Part shown: in pieces, positions 44,770 to 54,118 of the stretch
Layout of the letters: every line of letters begins with the position of its first letter
Position numbering within the stretch: the first letter of the stretch is position 1
Origin: Stutzerimonas stutzeri
GTDB lineage: Bacteria > Pseudomonadota > Gammaproteobacteria > Pseudomonadales > Pseudomonadaceae
Assembly (NCBI RefSeq): GCF_013522825.1
Contig: NZ_JAAMQZ010000012.1
Span: forward strand, 62,001-126,000
Direction: 5' to 3'
DNA length: 64,000 bases
Notes under the pieces: model-generated
Databases searched by the model: none
What the model saw: only the letters and a program-made list of their open reading frames with translations
Told to the model about the DNA's origin: nothing
Translations under genes and position numbers: made by a program

Positions 44770-44892
44770 TCCCACGTCGAGGCGTCGAACCATCAGCATG
44801 GGAGCCTGATCCTGGAGCGCTACGCATCCCGCAGACGTAAAGCGTCTGTAGCAGCATTTCCACGCGGGCGGTTCGACGCCTCCACGTGGGAA
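44770..44892. repeat. long inverted-repeat element (REP-like)
   Basis: The 22-bp outer arms (TCCCACGTCGAGGCGTCG... and its complement ...CGACGCCTCCACGTGGGA) match at 21 of 22 positions and flank about 79 bp with a smaller AGACG/CGTCT stem. No coding sequence was seen in the 44717-45040 gap. It resembles CGTGGGA-containing dispersed repeats of Pseudomonas. Confidence 0.6.
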
Positions 44893-45040
44893 CGCTCAGA
44901 ATCCCTGGTGCCACGTCATCGATCAAGTGCCGGTTTCCGTCTTTCCGCAGGAGCGGGCAAACTGCTTCCCGCGGATGAGCAGAAACGCATCCGCTGGGAA
45001 AGTTGGGGACTTGTGCCTGGCTATTCCACCAGGCCCTGTT

Positions 45041-45970
45041 TCAGAGGGCTTGTTCCAGTTCCGGAACGAGTTCGAAGAGGTCGCCCACCAGGCCGTAGTC
45101 GGCCACCTGGAAGATCGGCGCTTCTTCGTCCTTGTTGATCGCAACGATCACCTTGGAGTCCTTCATGCCGGCCAGGTGCTGGATCGCGCCGGAGATACCG
45201 ACGGCGATGTACAACTGCGGCGCGACGATCTTGCCGGTCTGGCCGACCTGCATGTCGTTCGGCACGAAGCCGGCGTCGACGGCGGCACGGGAAGCGCCGA
45301 CGGCGGCGCCCAGCTTGTCGGCCAGCGCGTACAGATGCTTGAAGTTGTCGCCATTGCCCATGCCACGGCCGCCGGAGACGACGATCTTGGCAGCGGTCAG
45401 TTCCGGACGGTCGGACTTGGCCAGCTCTTCGCCGACGAAGGCGGACTTGCCGGCATCGGCCGGGCCGGAAACCGCTTCGACTGCGGCGGAACCGCCTTCG
45501 GCGGCAGCGGCGTCGAAACCGGTGCTACGCACGGTGATCACCTTGACGGCAGCCGAGGACTGCACGGTGGCGATGGCGTTACCGGCGTAGATCGGACGCT
45601 TGAAGGTGTCGGCGCTCTCGACGGCGATGATCTCGGAGATCTGGTCGACGTCCAGCGCAGCGGCGACGCGCGGCAGGATGTTCTTGCCGTTGCTGGTGGC
45701 GGCGGCCAGGATGTGGCTGTAGCCCTTGCCCAGCTCGGCTACCAGCGGCGCGACGTTTTCCGGCAGCTGGTTGGCGTAGGCGGCGTTGTCGGCCAGCAGA
45801 ACCTTGGCCACGCCAGCGATCTTGGCGGTGGCTTCGGCAGCGGCGCCAGCGTTGGCACCGGCGACCAGTACGTGAATGTCGCCACCGATCTGCTGCGCGG
45901 CGGCAACGGTGTTCAGGGTAGCGGCAGCCAGAGCGGCATTGGTGTGTTCAGCGATAACCAGGATAGTCAT
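45041..45970 (-). CDS. etfA: electron transfer flavoprotein alpha subunit
   Basis: A 309-residue EtfA. The C-terminal FAD domain is well conserved: [40 protein letters not shown], then [18 protein letters not shown]. With EtfB it accepts electrons from acyl-CoA dehydrogenases and passes them to ETF-quinone oxidoreductase. The gene begins directly after the etfB stop. The usual etf-QO neighbour is missing, so this is probably an island-dedicated copy for the ACADs encoded here. Confidence 0.94.
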   Translation of the reverse strand: MTILVIAEHTNAALAAATLNTVAAAQQIGGDIHVLVAGANAGAAAEATAKIAGVAKVLLADNAAYANQLPENVAPLVAELGKGYSHILAAATSNGKNILPRVAAALDVDQISEIIAVESADTFKRPIYAGNAIATVQSSAAVKVITVRSTGFDAAAAEGGSAAVEAVSGPADAGKSAFVGEELAKSDRPELTAAKIVVSGGRGMGNGDNFKHLYALADKLGAAVGASRAAVDAGFVPNDMQVGQTGKIVAPQLYIAVGISGAIQHLAGMKDSKVIVAINKDEEAPIFQVADYGLVGDLFELVPELEQAL

Positions 45971-46720
45971 TTAGATTACCTTCGCCTCGTTCTTCAGTTT
46001 CTCGACCAGTTCAGCCACGGACTTGACCTTGATGCCAGCGCTGCGGGCAGCCGGCGCTTCGACTTTCAGGGTCTTGACGGTGGAAGCGGTGGAAACGCCC
46101 AGAGCGTCCGGGGTAACGGTTTCCAGCGGCTTCTTCTTGGCCTTCATAATGTTCGGCAGCGACGCGTAGCGCGGCTCGTTCAGACGCAGGTCAGTGGTGA
46201 CGATCGCCGGCAGGTTCAGCGCAACGGTCTGCAGACCGCCATCGATCTCACGGGTAACGTTGACCTTGTCGCCAGCCACTTCGACCTTGGAGGCGAAGGT
46301 GCCTTGGCCGAAGCCAGTCAGGGCGCCCAGCATCTGGCCGGTCTGGTTGTTGTCGCTGTCGATGGCCTGCTTGCCCATGATCACCAGCTGCGGCTGCTCC
46401 TTGTCGACCACTGCCTTGAGCAGCTTGGCCACGGCCAGGGAGTTCAGCTCGTCATTGGATTCGACCAGGATGGCACGGTCGGCACCCAGAGCCAGCGCGG
46501 TGCGCAGTTGCTCCTGGGCGGTAGCCGGGCCGATGGAGACGACGACGATTTCGCTCGCCACGCCTTTCTCCTTCAGGCGTACGGCTTCTTCCACGGCGAT
46601 TTCGCAGAAGGGGTTCATGGACATCTTGACGTTGGCGAGGTCGACGCCGCTGTTGTCCGCCTTGACGCGAACCTTGACGTTGTAGTCAACCACTCTTTTG
46701 ATCGGAACCAGTACGTTCAT
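45971..46720 (-). CDS. etfB: electron transfer flavoprotein beta subunit
   Basis: A 249-residue EtfB started at ATG 46720: [38 protein letters not shown], then [20 protein letters not shown] (AMP-binding region). It binds AMP and forms the ETF heterodimer with EtfA. A longer frame to 46867 would cross the operator. It is divergent from acnB with operator O11 in the gap, which ties respiration of pathway electrons to the same control as the catabolic genes. Confidence 0.94.
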   Translation of the reverse strand: MNVLVPIKRVVDYNVKVRVKADNSGVDLANVKMSMNPFCEIAVEEAVRLKEKGVASEIVVVSIGPATAQEQLRTALALGADRAILVESNDELNSLAVAKLLKAVVDKEQPQLVIMGKQAIDSDNNQTGQMLGALTGFGQGTFASKVEVAGDKVNVTREIDGGLQTVALNLPAIVTTDLRLNEPRYASLPNIMKAKKKPLETVTPDALGVSTASTVKTLKVEAPAARSAGIKVKSVAELVEKLKNEAKVI

Positions 46721-47060
46721 ACACTCTCTCTGCGTCGGTGATGGAGAGCCGGTGCGCTGCAATAGCACTCGGCAATGTGATTTTTTCATGCAGTCGGTAG
46801 CAATCGGCTCTTGTTTCCATTCGAGAAAATGACAACAATGTCGACGCAATAACTGATTGATTGTCATTTTTGACAGTCATGACCCCCGCTGTCAACACGC
46901 ATCCTTTTCGTATCGACGCCTGGTACAGAAATACACAACGGATCACATGCGTCGACAGGGTTTCAGCAGGAGCGGAATGAGTGGCTGCCTGGCTGGGCAA
47001 GTCATCCCCGGGAGGGCAATGCTGCCCCTGCTTTTTTATTCATTGCCAGGAGGTATCACT
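46721..47060. promoter_or_regulatory. etfBA/acnB divergent promoter region
   Basis: This 340-bp gap holds operator O11 and a TTGACA box (46870-46875) for the acnB direction. Open frames crossing it are extensions of acnB or etfB without ribosome sites. Confidence 0.55.
46849..46871. promoter_or_regulatory. island operator O11 (etfBA / acnB)
   Basis: Arms ATAACTGAT and GTCATTTTT with a 5-bp spacer, overlapping a TTGACA -35-like box. Confidence 0.65.
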
Positions 47061-49661
47061 GTGCTCGAGTCCTATATCCAACACGTAAAATCACGCGAGA
47101 AGGAAGGTCTTCCTCCCCTGGCCCTGACCGCAGAGCAAACCGCCGGTCTGGTCGAATTGCTGAGGAACCCGCCCGCCTTCGAAGAACCTTTCCTTCTCGA
47201 CTTGCTGACCAACTGCGTACCGCCCGGCGTCGACGAGGCTGCCTACGTCAAGGCTGGCTTCCTCTCGGCCATCGTCAAGGGCGAGGACAGCTCCCCACTG
47301 ATCGGCAAGTTCCGAGCCATCGAGCTGCTGGGCACCATGCAGGGCGGCTACAACATCGCCACCCTGGTCGAACTGCTGGACGACGCCGCTCTGGGCGCCG
47401 TTGCCGCCGAGCAACTCAAGCACACCCTGCTGATGTTCGACGCCTTCCATGACGTAGCCGAGAAGGCCAAGTCCGGCAACGTCAACGCCAAGGCCGTACT
47501 GCAGTCCTGGGCTGACGGCGAGTGGTTCACCAGCAAGCCGGAAATCGCCGAGAAGTACAGCCTGGCCGTGTTCAAGGTGCCCGGCGAGACCAACACCGAC
47601 GACCTCTCCCCGGCTCCTGACGCTTGGTCGCGCCCCGACATCCCGCTGCACGCACTGGCCATGCTGAAGATGCCCCGTGATGGTATTACCCCCGATCAGC
47701 CGGGCTCCATCGGCCCACTGAAGCAAATCGAAGAAATCAAGGCCAAGGGCTTCCCGGTTGCCTACGTCGGCGACGTGGTCGGTACTGGCTCCTCGCGCAA
47801 ATCCGCCACCAACTCGGTGCTGTGGTTCTTCGGTGACGACATTCCGTACGTTCCGAACAAGCGCGCAGGCGGCTTCTGCTTCGGCACCAAAATCGCCCCG
47901 ATCTTCTATAACACCATGGAAGACGCCGGCGCCCTGCCGATCGAGTTCGATGTGTCGAACATCAACATGGGCGACGTGATCGACGTCTATCCGTTTGCCG
48001 GCAAAGTTTGCAAGCACGGCACCGACGACGTCATCACCACCTTCGAACTGAAGACCCCGGTACTGCTCGACGAAGTCCGCGCTGGTGGCCGTATCCCGCT
48101 GATCATCGGCCGCGGCCTGACCGAGAAGGCGCGTGCCGAACTGGGCCTGGGTGCTTCCGAGCTGTTCAAGAAGCCGGATCAGCCTGCTGCCAGCACCAAG
48201 GGTTTCACCCTGGCGCAAAAGATGGTCGGCAAGGCCTGCGGCGTCGAAGGCGTCCGTCCGGGCACCTACTGCGAACCGAAGATGACCACCGTCGGCTCTC
48301 AGGACACCACCGGCCCGATGACCCGTGACGAGCTGAAAGACCTGGCGTGCCTGGGCTTCTCGGCTGACCTGGTGATGCAGTCCTTCTGCCATACCGCGGC
48401 CTATCCGAAGCCGATCGACGTCACCACCCACCACACCCTGCCGGATTTCATCCGCACCCGTGGCGGCGTGTCCCTGCGTCCGGGCGACGGCATCATCCAC
48501 AGCTGGCTGAACCGCATGCTGCTGCCGGACACCGTCGGCACCGGTGGCGACTCGCACACCCGCTTCCCGATCGGCATCAGCTTCCCGGCCGGCTCCGGCC
48601 TGGTCGCCTTCGCCGCCGCCACCGGCGTGATGCCGCTGGACATGCCGGAGTCGGTGCTGGTGCGCTTCAAAGGCAAGATGCAACCGGGTATCACCCTGCG
48701 TGACCTGGTCCATGCCATCCCCTACTACGCCATCCAGAAGGGCCTGCTGACCGTCGAGAAGAAAGGCAAGAAGAACATCTTCTCCGGCCGCATCCTCGAG
48801 ATCGAAGGCCTGGACAACCTGACCGTCGAGCAGGCGTTCGAGCTATCCGACGCCTCCGCCGAGCGTTCGGCTGCCGGCTGCACCATCAAGCTGCCGGAAG
48901 AAGCTATCGCCGAGTACCTGAAATCCAACATCACCCTGCTGCGCTGGATGATCAGCGAAGGCTATGGTGATGCTCGTACCCTGGAGCGTCGTGCCCAGGC
49001 GATGGAAGCCTGGCTGGCCAACCCGGTACTGCTGGAAGCCGACAAGGACGCCGAGTACGCCGAAGTCATCGAGATCGATCTGTCCGAAGTCAAGGAGCCG
49101 ATCCTCTGCGCCCCGAACGACCCGGACGACGCCCGCCTGCTGTCCACCGTGGCCGGCGACAAGATCGACGAAGTGTTCATCGGTTCGTGCATGACCAACA
49201 TCGGTCACTTCCGTGCTGCCGGCAAGCTGCTTGACAAGGTCAAGGGCGGTATCCCGACGCGCCTGTGGCTGTCGCCGCCGACCAAGATGGATGCCCACCA
49301 GCTGACCGAGGAAGGCTACTACGGTATCTACGGCAAGGCCGGTGCACGCATGGAGATGCCGGGCTGCTCACTGTGCATGGGTAACCAAGCGCGCGTCGCT
49401 GCCAACTCCACCGTGGTATCGACCTCCACCCGTAACTTCCCCAACCGTCTGGGCGATGGCGCCAACGTGTATCTGGCCTCTGCCGAACTGGCTGCGGTCG
49501 CCTCGATTCTCGGCAAACTGCCGACCGTCGAGGAGTACATGGCCTACGCCAAGGATATCGACAGCATGGCTGGCGACATCTACCGCTACCTGAGCTTCGA
49601 CCAGATCGCCGACTTCCGCGAAGCGGCGGCGAACGCCCAGATCCCGGTCGTTCAAGCATGA
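47061..49661 (+). CDS. acnB: aconitate hydratase B / 2-methylisocitrate dehydratase
   Basis: An 866-residue AcnB. The GTG start at 47061 has AGGAGGT 10 nt upstream. The N-terminal HEAT-like region ([15 protein letters not shown]) is followed by the swivel domain ([20 protein letters not shown]) and the catalytic domains. The [4Fe-4S] cysteines lie in [10 protein letters not shown] and [12 protein letters not shown]. It interconverts citrate and isocitrate, and AcnB also handles 2-methylisocitrate from propionyl-CoA. Placement behind an island operator, with an SDR and panC downstream, suggests a dedicated copy, perhaps for propionyl-CoA or acetyl-CoA flux. Confidence 0.95.
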   Translation: MLESYIQHVKSREKEGLPPLALTAEQTAGLVELLRNPPAFEEPFLLDLLTNCVPPGVDEAAYVKAGFLSAIVKGEDSSPLIGKFRAIELLGTMQGGYNIATLVELLDDAALGAVAAEQLKHTLLMFDAFHDVAEKAKSGNVNAKAVLQSWADGEWFTSKPEIAEKYSLAVFKVPGETNTDDLSPAPDAWSRPDIPLHALAMLKMPRDGITPDQPGSIGPLKQIEEIKAKGFPVAYVGDVVGTGSSRKSATNSVLWFFGDDIPYVPNKRAGGFCFGTKIAPIFYNTMEDAGALPIEFDVSNINMGDVIDVYPFAGKVCKHGTDDVITTFELKTPVLLDEVRAGGRIPLIIGRGLTEKARAELGLGASELFKKPDQPAASTKGFTLAQKMVGKACGVEGVRPGTYCEPKMTTVGSQDTTGPMTRDELKDLACLGFSADLVMQSFCHTAAYPKPIDVTTHHTLPDFIRTRGGVSLRPGDGIIHSWLNRMLLPDTVGTGGDSHTRFPIGISFPAGSGLVAFAAATGVMPLDMPESVLVRFKGKMQPGITLRDLVHAIPYYAIQKGLLTVEKKGKKNIFSGRILEIEGLDNLTVEQAFELSDASAERSAAGCTIKLPEEAIAEYLKSNITLLRWMISEGYGDARTLERRAQAMEAWLANPVLLEADKDAEYAEVIEIDLSEVKEPILCAPNDPDDARLLSTVAGDKIDEVFIGSCMTNIGHFRAAGKLLDKVKGGIPTRLWLSPPTKMDAHQLTEEGYYGIYGKAGARMEMPGCSLCMGNQARVAANSTVVSTSTRNFPNRLGDGANVYLASAELAAVASILGKLPTVEEYMAYAKDIDSMAGDIYRYLSFDQIADFREAAANAQIPVVQA

Positions 49662-49692
49662 TAAATAATATGCCTGAGAAGAGAGACAAGGC

Positions 49693-50541
49693 ATGAACGA
49701 CCATCCCACTCGTCAACGCGTCTGGCTGATTACGGGAAGCTCACGGGGCCTTGGCGCAGAAGTCGTGGCGGCCGCCCTGGCCAATGGAGACGCGATAGTC
49801 GCCACCGCCCGGGACGCACGATCCGTGACCCGGCGCTTCGGCTCCTCCGAATCACTGCTCGCCCTCGATCTGGACGTCCGTGATGAAGCGGCGGCCAGGC
49901 GGGCCGTACAGGACGGTATCGCGCGTTTCGGACGTATCGACGTCGTGGTGAACAATGCCGGTTACGGGATTCTGGGTGCTATCGAGGAGGCCAGCGCGGA
50001 AGAGGTCAGTGCAATTTTCGCGACCAATGTCTTCGGCCTGCTCAATGTCACACGCGCCGTACTCCCTCGGTTGCGAGAACAACGCTCGGGCCACATCATC
50101 AATATATCTTCGGTCGGGGGCTACCAATCAGGCCCTGGGTTCGGCATCTACTGCTCAACCAAGTTCGCGGTGGAAGGGCTTTCAGAGGCATTGCACGGAG
50201 AACTATTGCCGCTGGGCATCAAGGTTACCCTGCTAGAGCCCGGACATTTCCGCACCGACTTTCTCGACACCTCCTCGCTCATCCCCTCGCAGAGTCTGAT
50301 CGAAGACTATGCAGGGACGGCGGGGCTTGCCCGAGAAATGGGCATCAGCCATAACCATAAGCAATCCGGTGACCCCAAGAAACTGGCTCAGGCTCTACTG
50401 CAGTTGGTAACTGCCGATAAGCCGCCACTACGTATCCAGTTCGGCCGCGACGCACGGCGTATCGTCCAGGCCAAGAACGCATTTGTCGAAAGAGAGCAAC
50501 TGCAATGGCAGGCGCTGGCCACAGCCACCGACTATCTCTGA
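49693..50541 (+). CDS. short-chain dehydrogenase/reductase (classical, DltE-like)
   Basis: A 282-residue SDR with TGSSRGLG near residue 15, VNNAGYGILG, Ser in NISSVGGYQ and YCSTKFAVEG. The C-terminal part is long (LEPGHFRTDFLDTSSL). This branch resembles oxidoreductases of unknown substrate rather than the FabG type. It lies 31 bp after acnB and is probably in the same transcript. The ribosome site is weak (AAGAGAGAC). Confidence 0.82.
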   Translation: MNDHPTRQRVWLITGSSRGLGAEVVAAALANGDAIVATARDARSVTRRFGSSESLLALDLDVRDEAAARRAVQDGIARFGRIDVVVNNAGYGILGAIEEASAEEVSAIFATNVFGLLNVTRAVLPRLREQRSGHIINISSVGGYQSGPGFGIYCSTKFAVEGLSEALHGELLPLGIKVTLLEPGHFRTDFLDTSSLIPSQSLIEDYAGTAGLAREMGISHNHKQSGDPKKLAQALLQLVTADKPPLRIQFGRDARRIVQAKNAFVEREQLQWQALATATDYL

Positions 50542-50647
50542 GCACAGCGGCATTTGTCTTGGCAGACCATGGAGCAGGTGCCGCAACCGGTTCGCCCACC
50601 CATGCCGCCTCAGATGGGTTCCCGCCAACCGACCTCGAGTAAATCCC

Positions 50648-51511
50648 ATGATCATCACCGGCAGCATCGAAGAATTACGCACCATTCTGCACAGTATTCG
50701 GGAGCAGAACAGGCCCATCGGCCTGGTTCCAACCATGGGTAACCTGCACCAGGGCCATCTTTCCCTCCTGGAAATGGCTCACAGGGAAAGCGGCTTTGTG
50801 GTCACCAGTATCTTCGTCAACCCACTTCAGTTCGGCCCCAGGGAGGATCTGCAGGCCTATCCGAGAACACCGCGAGAGGATCGGGAAACCCTGGCTCGAG
50901 CGGGATGTGACCTGCTATTCATCCCAGGCACCGAAGAGATGTACCCGAACGGGCTACACAGCCACTGCAGCGTGTCGGTTCCCGAGGTATCCAAAGACCT
51001 GTGCGGCAATAGCCGTCCTGGACATTTCGAAGGAGTGGCAACCGTGGTCAGTAAACTGTTCAATATCGTACAACCCAATGTCGCGATATTCGGTCAGAAG
51101 GACTACCAGCAACTGGCCGTAATCCGAGCCATGGCCCAGGATCTGAACTTTCCCGTCCGCATCCTGGGCGCACCGACAGTCCGAGCAGCCGACGGCCTTG
51201 CGCTCTCTTCGCGCAATGGCTACCTCAGTCCGGCCGAGCGCAATATCGCCCCCCTCTTGTACGAAAATCTCAAGAGGATGGTGGAAACCATTAAGAGAGG
51301 CGAGAAGGATCTTTCCGCCTTGATCCAAAGCACCGGTACAGCACTGGAGCAGACCGGTTTCAACTTGGACTACCTGGATATCCGCTCAGCGCGAACGCTG
51401 CAGGCAGCCGCTGCCACAGACCAGGATCTGGTGATTCTGGTAGCAGCGTTCCTCGGCAAGACACGCCTGATCGATAACCTGGAATGTCGCCGGCCTGCCC
51501 CATCCGAATGA
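50648..51511 (+). CDS. panC: pantoate-beta-alanine ligase paralogue
   Basis: A 287-residue PanC started at ATG 50648. The ATP-binding HxGH is TMGNLHQGHLSLLEMAH (His35, His38), followed by SIFVNPLQFGPREDLQ, FGQKDYQQLAVIRAM and LALSSRNGYLSPAER. It joins pantoate and beta-alanine to make pantothenate, the CoA precursor. The usual partner panB is not here, so this may be a second copy that supports CoA supply for the island. It appears to belong to the acnB transcript. No strong ribosome site is visible. Confidence 0.9.
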   Translation: MIITGSIEELRTILHSIREQNRPIGLVPTMGNLHQGHLSLLEMAHRESGFVVTSIFVNPLQFGPREDLQAYPRTPREDRETLARAGCDLLFIPGTEEMYPNGLHSHCSVSVPEVSKDLCGNSRPGHFEGVATVVSKLFNIVQPNVAIFGQKDYQQLAVIRAMAQDLNFPVRILGAPTVRAADGLALSSRNGYLSPAERNIAPLLYENLKRMVETIKRGEKDLSALIQSTGTALEQTGFNLDYLDIRSARTLQAAAATDQDLVILVAAFLGKTRLIDNLECRRPAPSE

Positions 51512-51652
51512 TCTAAGGCGGAGATAGCCAGCCCGTGGGGTCTCGAGATCTCCACGTAGCCCCTGACCTCCCACGAGCATTCTGAACTCAGGATTCGTAA
51601 CGAACCGATGAGTGGCACTGCCGCGATAAGCCAAAGGTATGTACATCGCCCA

Positions 51653-51675
51653 GATACTGACTACCATTCAGTTAT
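51653..51675. promoter_or_regulatory. island operator O12 (small lipoprotein)
   Basis: Arms GATACTGAC and TTCAGTTAT with a 5-bp spacer, 39 bp upstream of a 60-residue lipoprotein gene. It is the last copy before the IS-rich zone. Confidence 0.65.
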
Positions 51676-51714
51676 CCACTGAATGAGTACGACAAGAACA
51701 AAAAAGGGGATACC

Positions 51715-51897
51715 ATGAAATCACTCTTCACCACCGTAGCATGCGTGCTCTTCCTGCTGGCCGGGTGCTCCGAATTCAGGCTCGGCGCTAAGGTGCCACC
51801 GCAAAACTCGGCGGCCGAGAGTTACTGCAATACTCCAGCGCACTACTGCAACCCTCCGCTGCCACAGGTCGTCTCCCTGAATAATATGTTCAGGTGA
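51715..51897 (+). CDS. small lipoprotein under the island operator
   Basis: A 60-residue protein with a type II signal peptide (MKSLFTTVACVLFLLAGC; lipobox LAGC) and a short mature part of about 43 residues with two related Cys repeats, YCNTPAHYCNPPLP. AAAGGGG precedes the ATG. No family was recognised. Its promoter carries O12, so it is probably co-expressed with the catabolic operons and could act in the envelope, for example with uptake of a hydrophobic substrate. The function is unknown. Confidence 0.72.
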   Translation: MKSLFTTVACVLFLLAGCSEFRLGAKVPPQNSAAESYCNTPAHYCNPPLPQVVSLNNMFR

Positions 51898-52005
51898 TCA
51901 ATTTTCCTGCCTGGAGCGTAAGCGAATAGGCATCGCACTTTACCGCTATACGGTAGTAGATTGGTTAGTTCTACAGTATGCGTCTGGGCATCCCGTCTTG
52001 CGCAA

Positions 52006-52333
52006 CTAAACCAGTCGCCACCTATGCGGCAGCAGCTCCGTAATCTCACTTGCCCGCTGCGTCGGCAGACGCGTGAGCACGTCCTTCAAATAGGCGTACG
52101 GGTCATGCCCGTTGAGTCGAGCTGACTGGATCAAACTCATGATCGCCGCTGCCCGTTTACCGCTGCGCAGTGAACCTGCAAAGAGCCAGTTCTTGCGCCC
52201 CAACGCCCATGGCCGGATCTGGTTCTCTGCCCAATTATTGTCAATGGGTACGGCGCCGTCATCGAGATAGCGCGACAGCGCCGTCCAGCGTTTGAGGCTG
52301 TAATCCAATGCTTTGCTGATGGCCGAGCCATCG
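52006..52333 (-). pseudogene. IS66-family transposase C-terminal remnant
   Basis: About 108 residues of the end of an IS66 TnpC transposase: KALDYSLKRWTALSRYLDDG, DNNWAENQIRPWALGRKNWL, then the IS66_C tail. The N-terminal part is missing; the frame meets the end of an IS21 element near 52334. No intact TnpA/TnpB partners are present, so it is immobile by itself. Confidence 0.85.
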
Positions 52334-52341
52334 TGTGCGGA

Positions 52342-52432
52342 TTCCACGCCATCCGGCCACCCAGTCCACGCTCATCTGGCCAGGTATTCCACGCGCATCC
52401 GGCCACTGATTCCACGGCCATCCGGCCACCCA
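52342..52432 (+). repeat. four 22-23 bp terminal repeats of the IS21 end
   Basis: Units start at 52342, 52364, 52387 and 52410, each like TTCCACGCCATCCGGCCACC. Such multiple repeats are IstA-binding sites at IS21 ends. Confidence 0.8.
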
Positions 52433-52500
52433 ACCGGGTAGGCAGCTACGCAGGATTTCTTCACTACCATCGACCTCTTTTTCGAAGCAGAGAGGTCGTC

Positions 52501-53045
52501 GTGGAGCGTTTCTCCATGCGTAAGATTCGCGAAGTACTACGTCTCAAGTTCGAGGTCGGGCTATCGGCTCGCCAGATTGCAGTCAGTGTGCAGGTCGGTC
52601 GTGTCACCGTCGGCGATTACCTCAACCGTTTTGCCGCCAGCGGTCTAGTCTGGCCCTGCTCGTTGTCCGATTCCGAGCTGGAACAGCAGCTGTTCCCACC
52701 GGCGCCGGCAGTGCCCAGCGAGCAGCGGCCACTGCCTGATTGGTCTTGGGTGCATGCCGAGCTGCGTCGCCCCGGCGTGACCCTGGCGCTGCTCTGGCAG
52801 GAGTACCGCCTGAGCCAGCCGCAGGGCTTTCAGTACAGCTGGTTCTGCGAACACTACCGTGCCTGGCAGGGCAAGCTGGACGTGGTGATGCGCCAGGAAC
52901 ATCGCGTCGGCGAGAAGTTGTTCGTCGACTACGCCGGGCAGACGGTGCCGGTGATCGACCGCCACAACGGCGAGATCCGCCAGGCGCAGGTGTTCGTCGC
53001 GGTGCTCGGCGCGTCCAGCTACACCTTCGCCGAATACGGCTGTAA
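52501..53045 (+). pseudogene. IstA transposase fragment (IS21)
   Basis: About 180 residues of IstA: the N-terminal helix-turn-helix MRKIREVLRLKFEVGLSARQ and the start of the catalytic core, GEKLFVDYAGQTVPVIDR (first catalytic Asp in FVDYAG). It is cut at AVLGASSYTFAEYG, after which the frame continues in foreign sequence. It starts with GTG 52501 or ATG 52516. Confidence 0.82.
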
Positions 53046-53116
53046 CCCTGGTCAAGTACCAAGCCAACTACCTCTCGTTTGAACTCGGGCGTGAACGTAC
53101 AATGCTGCCTGGTCAT
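53042..53116 (-). pseudogene. IS3-family OrfA 5' fragment
   Basis: Reading from ATG 53116, about 25 residues match the N-terminus of IS3-type OrfA transposases (CTFTPEFKREVVGLVLDQGY). The frame then runs into the antisense of istA. Confidence 0.65.
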
Positions 53117-53125
53117 CAGCCCCCT

Positions 53126-54118
53126 CTATGGCGAGCATTCTCGCCCTAAATAGGCATCTGGATTTCGGACGCCGGACGCGACGAAGCCGGCTTCGGACAG
53201 TTCTGTCCGGTAGCGGCCAGGAGGCATACCGAACCAGCGCAGACAAGCTTTGTGAAAACTACTCGCCTCTCTGAAGCCCAGCAGGTCACCTACATGCGTC
53301 ATGCTGTAAGACGTGTTCCGCAGATAGTAATCGGCCAGTTGCCGGCGCGCGCCGTCCAACACATCGCGAAAATTCGCGCCTTCGCGAGCGAGTCCACGCT
53401 GCAGGGTGCGTGTGCTGACCTCAAGTCCCTTGGCCACGGTTCCCATATCGTAGCCGCCGAGGCTGAGACGTTCGACGAGCCAGGCTCTCGTTCGCTCCGA
53501 GTAGGACGCCTTGCGCAACTGATCCATGCGGTGCTCAGCGAAACGGCCATGCAACAGAGCCAGAGCCTCGTTAGCGGTGCTCAGCGGATGCGACAGTGCC
53601 TCCCGGTCGAACAGAATACCGATGCGAGGCGCCCCGAAACGCAAGGAGCAATCGAATAAGCGCCGATGCTCAGTCGTATCCGCTGGCTCGGGGTAGGTGA
53701 ATTCGATCTCCCGCAGGCGCGGCAGGCTGCCTCCGGTCAGCCAGCGGCAGAAACCCAATACAACAGCCAGGCCGGCATCTTCGAACGCCCTGGGTTTCTC
53801 GATCGCCTCAAGATCATCGATCGCCCAGAGGCGCTGCCCTCCCTCTTCCCGCGACAAACCGAGCTGAACACCGGTACCGAGCAGGGGCAGATAGCGCACC
53901 AGGGACTCCAGTGCCCCCTGCAGGTTCGGGCTGGACATCATCGTGTAGCCCACCAACTGAAATCCTCCCGGCAGAAAATGCCGATAGGCGCGTAGGCCAA
54001 TATCCGGATCGCCAGACTCAGCCTGTGCCAGCATCATCAGGCGATAGGCATCGGCCCGCGGTACGAAGCCATCCGGCTGCTTCAACAGGGCCGCATCGAT
54101 CCCTGCCTGCCGGCACAA
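53126..54118 (-). CDS. AraC-family regulator with damaged 5' end
   Basis: A regulator of about 330 residues with an N-terminal arabinose-binding-like domain (GGFQLVGYTMMSSPNLQGAL) and a C-terminal AraC DNA-binding domain (GLEVSTRTLQRGLAREGANF; VGDLLGFREASSFHKACLRW). The annotated start is TTG 54118. The homologous-looking frame continues upstream (RRSIGKNLEGEGLDSLRL) to about 54180 without an ATG, so the true start is lost or unusual. It may have controlled the degraded VOC/SMP-30 locus nearby. Confidence 0.72.
   Translation of the reverse strand: MCRQAGIDAALLKQPDGFVPRADAYRLMMLAQAESGDPDIGLRAYRHFLPGGFQLVGYTMMSSPNLQGALESLVRYLPLLGTGVQLGLSREEGGQRLWAIDDLEAIEKPRAFEDAGLAVVLGFCRWLTGGSLPRLREIEFTYPEPADTTEHRRLFDCSLRFGAPRIGILFDREALSHPLSTANEALALLHGRFAEHRMDQLRKASYSERTRAWLVERLSLGGYDMGTVAKGLEVSTRTLQRGLAREGANFRDVLDGARRQLADYYLRNTSYSMTHVGDLLGFREASSFHKACLRWFGMPPGRYRTELSEAGFVASGVRNPDAYLGRECSP

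Larger units (their letters stand above)
52334..53045 (+). mobile_element. IS21-family element, 5' fragment
   Basis: It begins with a TGTGCGG end, four tandem terminal repeats and a partial istA. The 3' part (rest of istA, istB, right end) is missing. The sequence stops being IS21-like near 53041, where IS3-type DNA starts. Confidence 0.7.

Noticed and set aside
44927..46741. 604-codon open frame on the plus strand
   Set aside because: It is antisense to etfA and etfB, which have clear family motifs and ribosome sites.
47091..48713. 540-codon minus-strand frame
   Set aside because: It is the shadow of acnB; no domain could be recognised in it.
52342..52432. CRISPR-like array of four 22-23 bp repeats
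   Set aside because: The units are contiguous without spacers, and they lie at an IS21 end beside istA, so they are transposase-binding repeats.
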